Below are positions 34,670 to 43,749 of a stretch of DNA of 53,557 bases, piece after piece. Location of the stretch: positions 1-53,557 of the forward strand of contig CANLDE010000003.1 of NCBI GenBank assembly GCA_947489235.1, given 5' to 3'. The number at the start of each line of letters is the position of its first letter. The stretch's first letter is position 1. A program made the position numbers and the translations under genes. Source of the stretch: Micrococcales bacterium. GTDB taxonomy: Bacteria; Actinomycetota; Actinomycetes; Actinomycetales; Microbacteriaceae. The notes beneath the pieces were generated by a model. That model saw only the letters and a program-made list of their open reading frames with translations. It had not been told where the DNA came from and made no database searches.

Positions 34670-36088
34670 ATGCCAGATGCAGCCATCGAACGTCCAGAAC
34701 TAGACAGTCTTGGAATCTACGAATTCGGTTGGTCTGATACTGACGCTGCTGGTGCTAGCGCTAGACGTGGAATTAACACCGACGTCGTAACTAACATTTC
34801 TAACCTCAAGTCTGAACCACAGTGGATGTTGGACCTGAGACTCAAGGGTTTCTCATACTTCCAGAAGAAGCCAATGCCAACCTGGGGAGCTGACCTAAGC
34901 GGTATCGATTTCGACAACATCAAGTACTTTGTTCGCTCAACAGAGAAGCAAGCAGGTTCTTGGGAAGAACTTCCAGAAGAGATCAAGAACACCTACGAGA
35001 AGCTAGGTATCCCAGAAGCAGAACGTCAGAGACTAGTTGCTGGTGTCGCAGCTCAGTATGAGTCAGAAGTTGTTTATCACCAGATCAATGAAGAACTTGA
35101 GCGCCAAGGCGTTATCTTCATGGACACTGACACAGCTCTAAAAGAGCACCCTGAGATTTTCCAAGAGTACTTCGGAACTGTTATCCCAGCAGGAGATAAC
35201 AAGTTCGCGGCACTGAACACAGCAGTTTGGTCTGGAGGATCATTCGTATATGTTCCTAAGGGTGTTCGAGTAGAGATTCCACTTCAGGCTTACTTCCGTA
35301 TCAACACTGAAAACATGGGGCAGTTCGAAAGAACTCTAATCATTGCCGATGAAGGTTCTTACGTTCACTACATCGAGGGATGTACAGCTCCTATCTACAA
35401 GAGCGACTCATTGCACTCAGCAGTTGTTGAAATCATTGTGAAGAAGAACGCTCGCGTTCGATACACCACCATCCAGAACTGGTCTAACAACGTATACAAC
35501 CTTGTAACTAAGAGAGCAGTAGCTCACGAAGGTGCGACCATGGAATGGATCGATGGCAACATCGGTTCTAAGGTAACCATGAAGTATCCAGCAGTAATTC
35601 TTGCTGGAGAGCACGCTAGAGGAGAGACTCTTTCTGTTGCTTTCGCTGGTGAAGGTCAGCACCAGGATGCTGGAGCGAAGATGATTCACCTTGCTCCATA
35701 CACTTCTTCTTCGATTGTTTCTAAGTCGATTGCTCGTGCCGGTGGTAGAACCTCATACCGCGGAGAGATCAGAGTTAACCCTGGTGCGCACCACTCTGCA
35801 AACACAGTTCGCTGTGATGCATTGTTGATTGACACTATTTCCAGAAGCGATACTTATCCTGCCGTTGATGTTCGTGAAGATGATGTATCAATGGGTCACG
35901 AAGCAACTGTTTCAAGAGTGAGCGATGAGCAGCTGTTCTATCTCCAGTCGAGAGGTCTTGCTGAAGATGAAGCCATGGCAATGATTGTTCGAGGATTTAT
36001 TGAGCCAATTGCTAAAGAACTACCGATGGAATATGCGCTAGAACTAAACAAACTAATTGAAATGCAAATGGAAGGCGCTGTCGGTTAA
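34670..36088 (+). CDS. sufB: Fe-S cluster assembly protein SufB (ORF track start 34628; ATG at 34670 has a better SD)
   Basis: [25 protein letters not shown]; agaaagaggtcgaaATG SD at 34670. Confidence 0.95.
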   Translation: MPDAAIERPELDSLGIYEFGWSDTDAAGASARRGINTDVVTNISNLKSEPQWMLDLRLKGFSYFQKKPMPTWGADLSGIDFDNIKYFVRSTEKQAGSWEELPEEIKNTYEKLGIPEAERQRLVAGVAAQYESEVVYHQINEELERQGVIFMDTDTALKEHPEIFQEYFGTVIPAGDNKFAALNTAVWSGGSFVYVPKGVRVEIPLQAYFRINTENMGQFERTLIIADEGSYVHYIEGCTAPIYKSDSLHSAVVEIIVKKNARVRYTTIQNWSNNVYNLVTKRAVAHEGATMEWIDGNIGSKVTMKYPAVILAGEHARGETLSVAFAGEGQHQDAGAKMIHLAPYTSSSIVSKSIARAGGRTSYRGEIRVNPGAHHSANTVRCDALLIDTISRSDTYPAVDVREDDVSMGHEATVSRVSDEQLFYLQSRGLAEDEAMAMIVRGFIEPIAKELPMEYALELNKLIEMQMEGAVG

Positions 36089-37257
36089 TGTCAGATTCAC
36101 CAAAAACCGCTCAGCACGGTCTAGCGGAGCATACCCACGGCTCATTTGTGCCACTACAGATCCGAAGCGATCGTCCATCTTCTAAATCTGTTTCAGACTT
36201 CGAAGCCATCTCACCACTTCAGGACCTATGGAGATATCTCCAACCTGATCAGCTAAATGGCTTGGACTCTGATGTATTAGGGGAGTACGAATCAGAGGTT
36301 TCATTTGTTTCAACCGATGATGTAAAGATCTCTTGGATTGAAAGCACAGACGAACGAGTTGGCTCCATCGGTGTTCCTGAAGATCGAGTAGCAGCTGCTG
36401 CCTACACCAACGCCAGTAAGACTCTACTCATTGAAGTTGCAGAGAGTGCAGAGGTCAAAGAGCCTGTCGTTATCAAGATCGCGGCGAATCATCCAGCACC
36501 TAGTGCTCTGCATATCTTCGTAATTGCTAAGAAGTTCAGTAATGCAACATTGATCGTTGAACACATGGGCTTGGGTAACCTTGCTGAAATCATTGAGATC
36601 GATGTTCAGGATGAGGCCAAGCTAAACATTGTCTCAGTTCAGAACTGGGACAAAGGCTCCGCACACGTCTCAGCACACTTTTCCAAGCTTGCAAGAAACT
36701 CTTTCCTCAAGCACTCGATCGCATCTTTTGGTGGAGACCTAGTCCGTATCACTCCGGTAACTACGTTCACAGGCCCTGGCGCTGAAGTTGAAATGAACGG
36801 TGTTTATTTCGCTAGCGCAGGCCAGCACCTTGAGAACAGACCATTTGTTGATCACGCTGCGCCAAACTGTAAATCTAGAGTTACCTATAAAGGTGCGCTA
36901 CAGGGAAACAAAGCTCACACTGTCTGGATTGGCGATGTGCTCATTCGTGTTGTTGCAGAGGGCACTGACACATACGAACTGAACAGAAATCTACTTCTTA
37001 CCGATGGTGCTCGAGCAGACTCTGTTCCAAACCTTGAGATTGAAACTGGTGAGATTGAAGGAGCTGGACACGCAAGCGCATCAGGAAGATTCGATGACGA
37101 GCAGTTGTTCTACTTACAGGCAAGAGGAATCACAGTTGATGACGCTAGACGTTTAGTGGTTCTTGGTTTCCTCGTGGACATCCTGCAGAGAACCGGTGTT
37201 GAAGAACTTGTCGAGATACTTACCTCGATTGTTGAAGAGAAGCTAGGGAGTTACTAA
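36088..37257 (+). CDS. sufD: Fe-S cluster assembly protein SufD
   Basis: 389 aa; SufD family region [20 protein letters not shown]; directly follows sufB. Confidence 0.94.
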   Translation: MSDSPKTAQHGLAEHTHGSFVPLQIRSDRPSSKSVSDFEAISPLQDLWRYLQPDQLNGLDSDVLGEYESEVSFVSTDDVKISWIESTDERVGSIGVPEDRVAAAAYTNASKTLLIEVAESAEVKEPVVIKIAANHPAPSALHIFVIAKKFSNATLIVEHMGLGNLAEIIEIDVQDEAKLNIVSVQNWDKGSAHVSAHFSKLARNSFLKHSIASFGGDLVRITPVTTFTGPGAEVEMNGVYFASAGQHLENRPFVDHAAPNCKSRVTYKGALQGNKAHTVWIGDVLIRVVAEGTDTYELNRNLLLTDGARADSVPNLEIETGEIEGAGHASASGRFDDEQLFYLQARGITVDDARRLVVLGFLVDILQRTGVEELVEILTSIVEEKLGSY

Positions 37258-37571
37258 TGGCAATTCGTATTTGTGGCGTTGATGACATCAAGCCAGGTCG
37301 TGCACTAAGAGTAAAGATTGGCGATCACGCAATAGCAATTGTGAAGACTCCTAACGGTAAATTTCACGCACTAGATGACAAGTGCTCACATGGCGAGATC
37401 TCACTTAGCGAAGGCTTTGTTGATAACGAAACTATTGAGTGCTGGGCTCACGGAGCTAAGTTCTCACTTGAGACAGGTTCTCCGCTTTCTCTACCTGCCT
37501 ACGAGCCGGTATCAGTTTATGAAGTACTAGTCGAAAACGGCGAAGTTTTTATCGAATACGAACAGGCTTAG
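37257..37571 (+). CDS. Rieske [2Fe-2S] ferredoxin-like protein
   Basis: 104 aa; C-S-H...C-W-A-H Rieske ligands (CSHGEISLSEGFVDNETIECWAH). Confidence 0.92.
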   Translation: MAIRICGVDDIKPGRALRVKIGDHAIAIVKTPNGKFHALDDKCSHGEISLSEGFVDNETIECWAHGAKFSLETGSPLSLPAYEPVSVYEVLVENGEVFIEYEQA

Positions 37572-37585
37572 GCCAAAAGGAAATC

Positions 37586-38338
37586 ATGGCAACTCTAGAA
37601 ATCAAAAACCTACATGTAACCGTTGAGACGGATCAGGGCACCAAAGAGATCCTTAAGGGTGTTGACCTAACTATCAAAAGTGGTGAGATTCACGCTGTGA
37701 TGGGTCCTAATGGTTCAGGCAAGTCAACTCTTGCTTACTCAATCGCAGGACACCCTAAGTACACCGTTACCAAGGGTGAGATCCTCCTTGATGGCGAGAA
37801 TGTCTTGGACTTGAGCGTTGATGAGCGCGCACGCGCTGGTCTCTTCCTAGCGATGCAGTATCCGGTTGAAATTCCTGGTGTGTCAGTATCAAACTTCCTG
37901 AGAACTGCAAAGACAGCAATCACAGGCGAAGCACCTGCTCTTAGAACTTGGATCAAAGACGTTCGTGATGCTATGAGCGGTCTAAAGATTGATTCAACCT
38001 TCTCTGAGCGAAATGTAAACGAAGGTTTCTCAGGTGGTGAGAAGAAGCGTCACGAAATCTTGCAGCTTGAGCTTCTAAAGCCACGCTTTGCCATCCTTGA
38101 CGAGACAGACTCAGGTCTAGACGTTGACGCTCTAAAGATTGTTTCTGAAGGTGTCAACCGCGCTCACCAGGCTAATGATCTGGGCGTGCTAATGATTACT
38201 CACTACACAAGAATCCTGAAGTACATCAAGCCTGACTTCGTGCACGTCTTTGTTGACGGCAAGGTTGCTGAACAAGGTGGAGCAGAACTTGCGGACCAGC
38301 TTGAAGCTGAAGGTTACGACAGATACGTAAAGGCATAA
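37586..38338 (+). CDS. sufC: Fe-S cluster assembly ATPase SufC
   Basis: MGPNGSGKSTLAYSIAGHPKY; FSGGEKKRHEILQ. Confidence 0.97.
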   Translation: MATLEIKNLHVTVETDQGTKEILKGVDLTIKSGEIHAVMGPNGSGKSTLAYSIAGHPKYTVTKGEILLDGENVLDLSVDERARAGLFLAMQYPVEIPGVSVSNFLRTAKTAITGEAPALRTWIKDVRDAMSGLKIDSTFSERNVNEGFSGGEKKRHEILQLELLKPRFAILDETDSGLDVDALKIVSEGVNRAHQANDLGVLMITHYTRILKYIKPDFVHVFVDGKVAEQGGAELADQLEAEGYDRYVKA

Positions 38339-38342
38339 ACCT

Positions 38343-38672
38343 ATGACTGAACTAGATCTTTCGCCAGAGAAGTACGACGAAGTCCTTGAAGCCATCAAGG
38401 AAGTAATTGATCCTGAGATTGGTGTAAACATTGTTGACCTTGGTCTGATTTATGACCTGAAACAAGCTGAAGATGGCTCTCTACTAATTCACATGACTCT
38501 AACTTCAGCTGGTTGTCCACTGACGGATGTAATCGAAGAACAAATGGGTATGGCTTTAGATGGAGTGGTTGAAGCCTTCAGAATTAACTGGGTTTGGATG
38601 CCACCTTGGGGTCAAGAACTGATTACAGAGGACGGCAAAGAACAAATGCGCGCTATCGGATTTGCGATTTAG
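38343..38672 (+). CDS. MIP18/DUF59 family metal-sulfur cluster assembly factor (SufT-like)
   Basis: EAIKEVIDPEIGVNIVDLGLIYDL; LTSAGCPLTDVI. Confidence 0.92.
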   Translation: MTELDLSPEKYDEVLEAIKEVIDPEIGVNIVDLGLIYDLKQAEDGSLLIHMTLTSAGCPLTDVIEEQMGMALDGVVEAFRINWVWMPPWGQELITEDGKEQMRAIGFAI

Positions 38673-38674
38673 TT

Positions 38675-39259
38675 TTACTTCTTTATGGCCTTCACTACAA
38701 CCCAAGCTGTTGGTAGAAGAGCTGCTGCGATGACAGCTTTTACTGCATCCCAAATCAAGTAAGGCAACATGTAAGTCATTGCAGCAACTAAATCTGATGC
38801 AAAGGCAGACATCGCTAGAACTGGAACTCCAATTGCGTAAATCACAGCGGAACCCAAAGCATAGCTAACAAACATCTTCAAAGCATCTGAACTCCAGTTC
38901 AGTTCAGCTAAGCGACCGATTAGTGCAGCTGCAAAGATAAATCCAAGTAGGAATCCGCCGGTAGCTCCAAAGATCACTGCGATGCCACTTGCTCCACCTG
39001 CGAAGACCGGGAATCCTAGAACGCCAACAACTGCGTAGGCACCCATTGTGATTGCACCGCGGGATGATCCATAGGTTGCACCGATAACTAGCACGGCCAA
39101 AGTTTGCAGAGTAAAAGGCACAGGAAGGGCAGGAATCTGAACCTGAGCTGCCAAAGCAGTAAGAACGACACCGACAAGTACAAGAACTACATCTGATACC
39201 CGTGATCTAGAAATAACGTTGTCAATGATGGTTACGTTTCTTGGTTGTGCAATGCTCAC
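38675..39259 (-). CDS. bioY: Biotin transporter BioY
   Basis: 194 aa, multi-TM, VPFTLQTLAVLVIGATYGSSRGAITMGAYAVVGVLGFPVFAGG. Confidence 0.93.
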   Translation of the reverse strand: MSIAQPRNVTIIDNVISRSRVSDVVLVLVGVVLTALAAQVQIPALPVPFTLQTLAVLVIGATYGSSRGAITMGAYAVVGVLGFPVFAGGASGIAVIFGATGGFLLGFIFAAALIGRLAELNWSSDALKMFVSYALGSAVIYAIGVPVLAMSAFASDLVAAMTYMLPYLIWDAVKAVIAAALLPTAWVVVKAIKK

Positions 39260-39358
39260 TTATGGGCCTTTCATGCCTGAATGTTTTCTTAATTGTAGGG
39301 TAGTAGTAGAGACCAAACTCGGTTTCATCAAAAATCAACCACCAATTGGAGTTCCGTC

Positions 39359-40957
39359 ATGATTAACGTGCGTGAACTCGAGATAACCATAGGCGCTAGA
39401 GTACTGATGTCTGGGGTGAATTTTCAGGTTTCTAAGGGCGACAAGGTGGGTCTTGTGGGCCGTAATGGAGCTGGTAAGACCACTTTGACAAAGGTTATTG
39501 CAGGCGATTTTCAGCCAAGTGCTGGCTCTGTTGAACGTATTGGGGAGATTGGCTACCTGCCTCAAGACCCTAGAACAGGCGACCTGGAAGAACTAGCTAG
39601 CGACAGAATCCTAAATGCCCGTGGCTTGGGTTCTATCCTCAAAAAACTTGAAGCCACCAGAGATCAAATGGGCTCCGTAGATGAAGCAGTCTATGCACAA
39701 GCCATGGAGCACTACGAAAAACTTGAAAACCAATTCCAAGCAAATGGCGGCTATGCCGCTGAAGCGGAAGCGGCAGCTATTGCTAGCAACCTTGGACTAA
39801 AGCCAAATGTCCTAAGCCAACCAATCGGCACACTATCTGGTGGTCAGCGAAGACGAATCGAGCTAGCAAGAATTCTCTTCTCTGATGCAACCACAATGAT
39901 TCTGGATGAGCCAACAAACCACTTAGATGCGGATAGCATCATTTGGCTTAGAGAGTTTCTAAAGAACTATCAGGGCGGTTTGATAGTGATCAGTCACGAC
40001 ATCGACATCGTCGAGGAAACAGTGAATCGTGTTTTCTATCTCGATGCTAACCGTGGAGTTATCGATATCTACAACATGGGTTGGCGTGCATATCTAAAGC
40101 AGCGTGAAGCTGATGAAGAGCGCAGAAAAAGAGATCGAGCGATAGCTGAAAAGAAAGCATCTGTTCTTCAGTTGCAAGCAGCCAAGTTCGGAGCTAAAGC
40201 GTCTAAGGCATCAGCTGCCCACCAAATGAATAAACGTGCAGAGAAACTTCTTAGTTCACTTGATGATGTGCGTGAAAAAGATCGAGTTGCCAACATTAGA
40301 TTCCCTGAGCCTCAGGCTTGTGGCAAGACACCACTGTTCGGTCACAACCTCAGTAAGAGCTACGGCTCACTTGAAATCTTCACAGCAGTTGACTTAGCAA
40401 TTGATAGAGGATCAAGGGTAGTCATCATTGGTCTCAACGGTGCGGGAAAAACTACACTGCTTAGAATCCTCGGCGATGTTGAGCAGCCTGATACTGGAAA
40501 GATTGATGCCGGTCATGGTCTAAAAATTGGGTACTACGCCCAAGAGCACGAAACTCTAGACATCAATAAAACGGTTTTGCAAAACATGCAGGCCCAAGCT
40601 CCAGAACTCAATGACACCGATGCCCGGAAGGTGTTGGGTTCATTCTTGTTCTCTGGAGATGACGTTGACAAGCCAGCCAGAGTGCTAAGCGGTGGGGAGA
40701 AGACCAGATTGGCACTAGCTGCTCTGGTGGTCTCAAGGGCTAACGTTCTGCTCCTTGATGAGCCGACCAACAACTTAGACCCAGCTAGCCGCGAGGAGAT
40801 TCTGAAGGCTCTAGCCTCCTTCTCAGGAGCTGTGGTGTTGGTTTCCCACGACGTTGGTGCTGTTGATGCCCTAAACCCTGAGCGAGTGCTAGTTATGCCT
40901 GATGGCCAGGAAGACCTTTGGAATGATGGCTACCGCGATTTGATTGTTTTGTCCTAA
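39359..40957 (+). CDS. ABC-F family ATP-binding protein
   Basis: Two ABC domains: GLVGRNGAGKTTLTKVI, LSGGQRRRIELARIL, GLNGAGKTTLLRIL, LSGGEKTRLALAAL; no TM domain. Confidence 0.93.
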   Translation: MINVRELEITIGARVLMSGVNFQVSKGDKVGLVGRNGAGKTTLTKVIAGDFQPSAGSVERIGEIGYLPQDPRTGDLEELASDRILNARGLGSILKKLEATRDQMGSVDEAVYAQAMEHYEKLENQFQANGGYAAEAEAAAIASNLGLKPNVLSQPIGTLSGGQRRRIELARILFSDATTMILDEPTNHLDADSIIWLREFLKNYQGGLIVISHDIDIVEETVNRVFYLDANRGVIDIYNMGWRAYLKQREADEERRKRDRAIAEKKASVLQLQAAKFGAKASKASAAHQMNKRAEKLLSSLDDVREKDRVANIRFPEPQACGKTPLFGHNLSKSYGSLEIFTAVDLAIDRGSRVVIIGLNGAGKTTLLRILGDVEQPDTGKIDAGHGLKIGYYAQEHETLDINKTVLQNMQAQAPELNDTDARKVLGSFLFSGDDVDKPARVLSGGEKTRLALAALVVSRANVLLLDEPTNNLDPASREEILKALASFSGAVVLVSHDVGAVDALNPERVLVMPDGQEDLWNDGYRDLIVLS

Positions 40958-41015
40958 GCCGTTTTGCCCCAGTGCTCTAATAGTGTGGTTTAGACAGATC
41001 TAGAAAGGATCAATC

Positions 41016-41723
41016 ATGGACCTAATTACCATTACACAAGCACTGTTCATGCTGGGTTTTGTTGCCATGGCAGCTGGAACTCTGTATTTTCTTTTGGAAC
41101 GAACTGAACTAAAGCCTGAGCACAAAGCAACAGCAACTTATGCTGCTCTGGTTACCTTCATTGCTGCCATTCTGTACTGGCAGATGAAAGACATTGTTGC
41201 TTTCCCTGGTGTTACTGATATCGCTGCAATCGAATCTACGATGCCGGTTAGATACCTGGACTGGGTATTAACCACTCCACTTTTGCTTCTTGAGTTTGGC
41301 ATTATTGCATCTCTTGCTGGAGCTCCAAAGGGAATCACATACCGTTTAGTGTTGGCTGACCTCGTCATGATTATCACCGGTTACTTTGGTGAAATCGGTG
41401 TTCCAGGAACTCCTGGTAACTACATGAACTTCACTATTTCTTCACTTGCTTGGATCTACATCGCTTACACAATTTGGATGCTGAAACCTACCAAGGGAAC
41501 AGCTGCGATGAAGAAAGCCATCGAGAATATGAAGAAGTTCGTTATCTTCGGTTGGGCTATCTATCCAATCGGAACAGCCATCCAAGAATTCCTGGAGTTA
41601 TCAGTATCTGATGTCAAGAACATTGAACTAGCTGTTTGTCTAGCTGCAATCATCTATGTGTTTGCAGATGTCATCAACAAGGTTGGTTTTGGTGTAGTAG
41701 CTCTGAAAGCGCTAAAGAAGTAG
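41016..41723 (+). CDS. Type-1 microbial rhodopsin, predicted proton pump
   Basis: 7-TM, 235 aa; helix C RYLDWVLTTPLLLLEF (D82/T86/E93); helix G FADVINKVGFG (Schiff-base K222). Confidence 0.96.
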   Translation: MDLITITQALFMLGFVAMAAGTLYFLLERTELKPEHKATATYAALVTFIAAILYWQMKDIVAFPGVTDIAAIESTMPVRYLDWVLTTPLLLLEFGIIASLAGAPKGITYRLVLADLVMIITGYFGEIGVPGTPGNYMNFTISSLAWIYIAYTIWMLKPTKGTAAMKKAIENMKKFVIFGWAIYPIGTAIQEFLELSVSDVKNIELAVCLAAIIYVFADVINKVGFGVVALKALKK

Positions 41724-41739
41724 AACAATAAAAGAAGAC

Positions 41740-41775
41740 GGCCGTCTAGGAAACTAGGCGGCCATTTTCTTATTC
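41740..41775 (+). terminator. Strong intrinsic terminator after rhodopsin
   Basis: ggccgtctag-gaaa-ctaggcggcc 10-bp stem (one G-U) with GAAA loop, then attttcttatt. Confidence 0.88.
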
Positions 41776-42597
41776 AAGAATTTTGTCTTCGACTTCAGCG
41801 TCTTTGTCTCTATTGAGGATCTTCAGTTTTCTTGGCGGTAGTCCCTGTTTTCTACGACGCTCTTGAGAAATAGTCCAGAACACTGCCCCAATTGCCATGA
41901 GCCCAAACAGTATCCACTGCATTGCATAACTCAGGTGGTTACCTTCACTAAGTTCAGGTTTAGCTAGCTTTTGACCAGTAGGTAGTTCTGGGTATTCAGT
42001 TACCAGACGTCCGTAGCTTTGCGTGTAAACATTCATGTCACTCAATAGCAAACTAGCGCTATTCAAATCGATGCTTGAGAGTTGGCCTGCAGGTGCTGTT
42101 CTATCGAGGGTGGGTTCGGCTGGACGAAGTCGCAGGGTGAGCTGTCGGTGGTCGTTATCAACCAAAGGAATATCGTCGGGGGAGTCTGATTTGCTTCCAG
42201 TTGGTAACCAGCCTCGTTCAACCCAAATGGTTGAGCCACCATCTGTTTTGAAGGCAACTAGCTGTAAAAAGCCAGGATAAGCATTGAAAGGTCGGTTTCG
42301 AACAAGATAGTTCAGCTCAGGCATATATTGACCAGAGACCAATACCGGTCTGAATTCCAAAGAAGAAGACCATGCCTGATCAACTCTAAGAATCTCTTCG
42401 AGGGCAATAGGTTCAGCGTCGTAACTAGCGGCAATCCTAGAGTTGGTTTGAACAACTTCTGCTTGTCTGTCGAATTGCCATTTGGATAGAAAAACGCATG
42501 CTGTTGTGAAGATGACTACGAGAAAGAGCCAACTTAGCCAGGTTCTTAGAGGTCTATTGTTCGCCGTCATTAGCACTCTTTGCTTCTTTGAATGCAT
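41770..42597 (-). CDS. SURF1-family cytochrome oxidase biogenesis protein
   Basis: FLSKWQFDRQAEV; VERGWLPTGS; terminal TM segments. Confidence 0.88.
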   Translation of the reverse strand: MHSKKQRVLMTANNRPLRTWLSWLFLVVIFTTACVFLSKWQFDRQAEVVQTNSRIAASYDAEPIALEEILRVDQAWSSSLEFRPVLVSGQYMPELNYLVRNRPFNAYPGFLQLVAFKTDGGSTIWVERGWLPTGSKSDSPDDIPLVDNDHRQLTLRLRPAEPTLDRTAPAGQLSSIDLNSASLLLSDMNVYTQSYGRLVTEYPELPTGQKLAKPELSEGNHLSYAMQWILFGLMAIGAVFWTISQERRRKQGLPPRKLKILNRDKDAEVEDKILE

Positions 42598-42868
42598 CGG
42601 CAGAGATGCTAATTGTTGGTGCCTCAGCTGATTTAGCCAACGATTTTGAGGCAGAAGATCCTTGAGCGTTAGCGATTACAACTGCGAAGTATGGAAGGAA
42701 TATCGCTCCGATAGCGAACAGAAGGGTTAACCAGCCCAGCGGAACGCTAACTGCCAGAACAATGCAGATAACCCGCACAATCATGGCCAGAGTGTATTTG
42801 TAGAAACGATTGCGACGTTCTAGTTCAGGGGATATCTCTAACGAGGTTACCGACTGAGTTTTAGCCAA
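42554..42868 (-). CDS. DUF3099-type small membrane protein
   Basis: 104 aa; RRNRFYKYTLAMIVRVICIVLAV; two TM helices. Confidence 0.75.
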   Translation of the reverse strand: MAKTQSVTSLEISPELERRNRFYKYTLAMIVRVICIVLAVSVPLGWLTLLFAIGAIFLPYFAVVIANAQGSSASKSLAKSAEAPTISISADAFKEAKSANDGEQ

Positions 42869-42970
42869 TTTTTAGGTTCCTTACCAGAAGCCCTTTAGAC
42901 AAGCCCGGATATAGACTTGATTTGCTCACATGCCAATTATCACCTAGTTATTTGAGAAGGCGAAACAAAG

Positions 42971-43681
42971 ATGTCAACTTCAAGAACAGTTCTCGTTACC
43001 GGCGGAAATCGCGGCATCGGAAAAGCTATAGCTGAAGAGTTCATTCGTGCAGGTCACAGAGTCGCAGTAACGGTCAGAAGTGGTGAAGGCCCTGCTGGAT
43101 CACTAAGTGTTCAAGCAGACGTCACAAATGCAGAGTCTCTGGATGCAGCTTTCGCTGAAATAGAAGAGAAGCTTGGACCAGTTGAAATCCTTGTGGCCAA
43201 TGCTGGCATTACCCGCGATACATTGTTGATGCGAATGTCCGATGAGGACTTCGAAGATGTTCTAAACACAAACCTCACTGGTTCCTTTAGAGTTCTAAAA
43301 CGCGCCACCAAAGGCATGATGAAAGCCAAGTTCGGCCGTGTTATTTTAATCGGTTCAGTAGTGGGCCTGCTTGGAAGTGCTGGTCAAGTCAATTACTCGG
43401 CAGCAAAGAGTGGACTTGTAGGCATGGCCAGATCTCTAACCCGTGAACTAGGTGGCCGAGGAATAACTGCAAACGTCGTAGCACCAGGCTTTATTGATAC
43501 CGACATGACAGCAGAACTAAGTGAAGAAGTGCAGAACCAATACAAGGCCAAGATCCCAGCCGGGCGTTTTGCCTCACCAGAGGAAGTTGCCAAAGTAGTG
43601 CTCTGGCTCTCAAGTGAGGATGCAGCATACATTTCAGGCGCTGTTATTCCAGTTGACGGTGGACTTGGAATGGGTCACTAA
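42971..43681 (+). CDS. fabG: 3-oxoacyl-ACP reductase
   Basis: VTGGNRGIGKAIAEEF; NAGITRDTLLMRM; YSAAKSG. Confidence 0.92.
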   Translation: MSTSRTVLVTGGNRGIGKAIAEEFIRAGHRVAVTVRSGEGPAGSLSVQADVTNAESLDAAFAEIEEKLGPVEILVANAGITRDTLLMRMSDEDFEDVLNTNLTGSFRVLKRATKGMMKAKFGRVILIGSVVGLLGSAGQVNYSAAKSGLVGMARSLTRELGGRGITANVVAPGFIDTDMTAELSEEVQNQYKAKIPAGRFASPEEVAKVVLWLSSEDAAYISGAVIPVDGGLGMGH

Positions 43682-43749
43682 AGCTAAAGTCAGCAACTTG
43701 CTGGCAGAATAAAACAGGCAACTCAAACCGATCAGAAAGATATTGAATC

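Noticed and set aside
39359-40957. ABC-F ATPase as ECF partner of bioY
   Set aside because: Two fused ABC domains with ABC-F linker and opposite orientation; not an EcfA arrangement.
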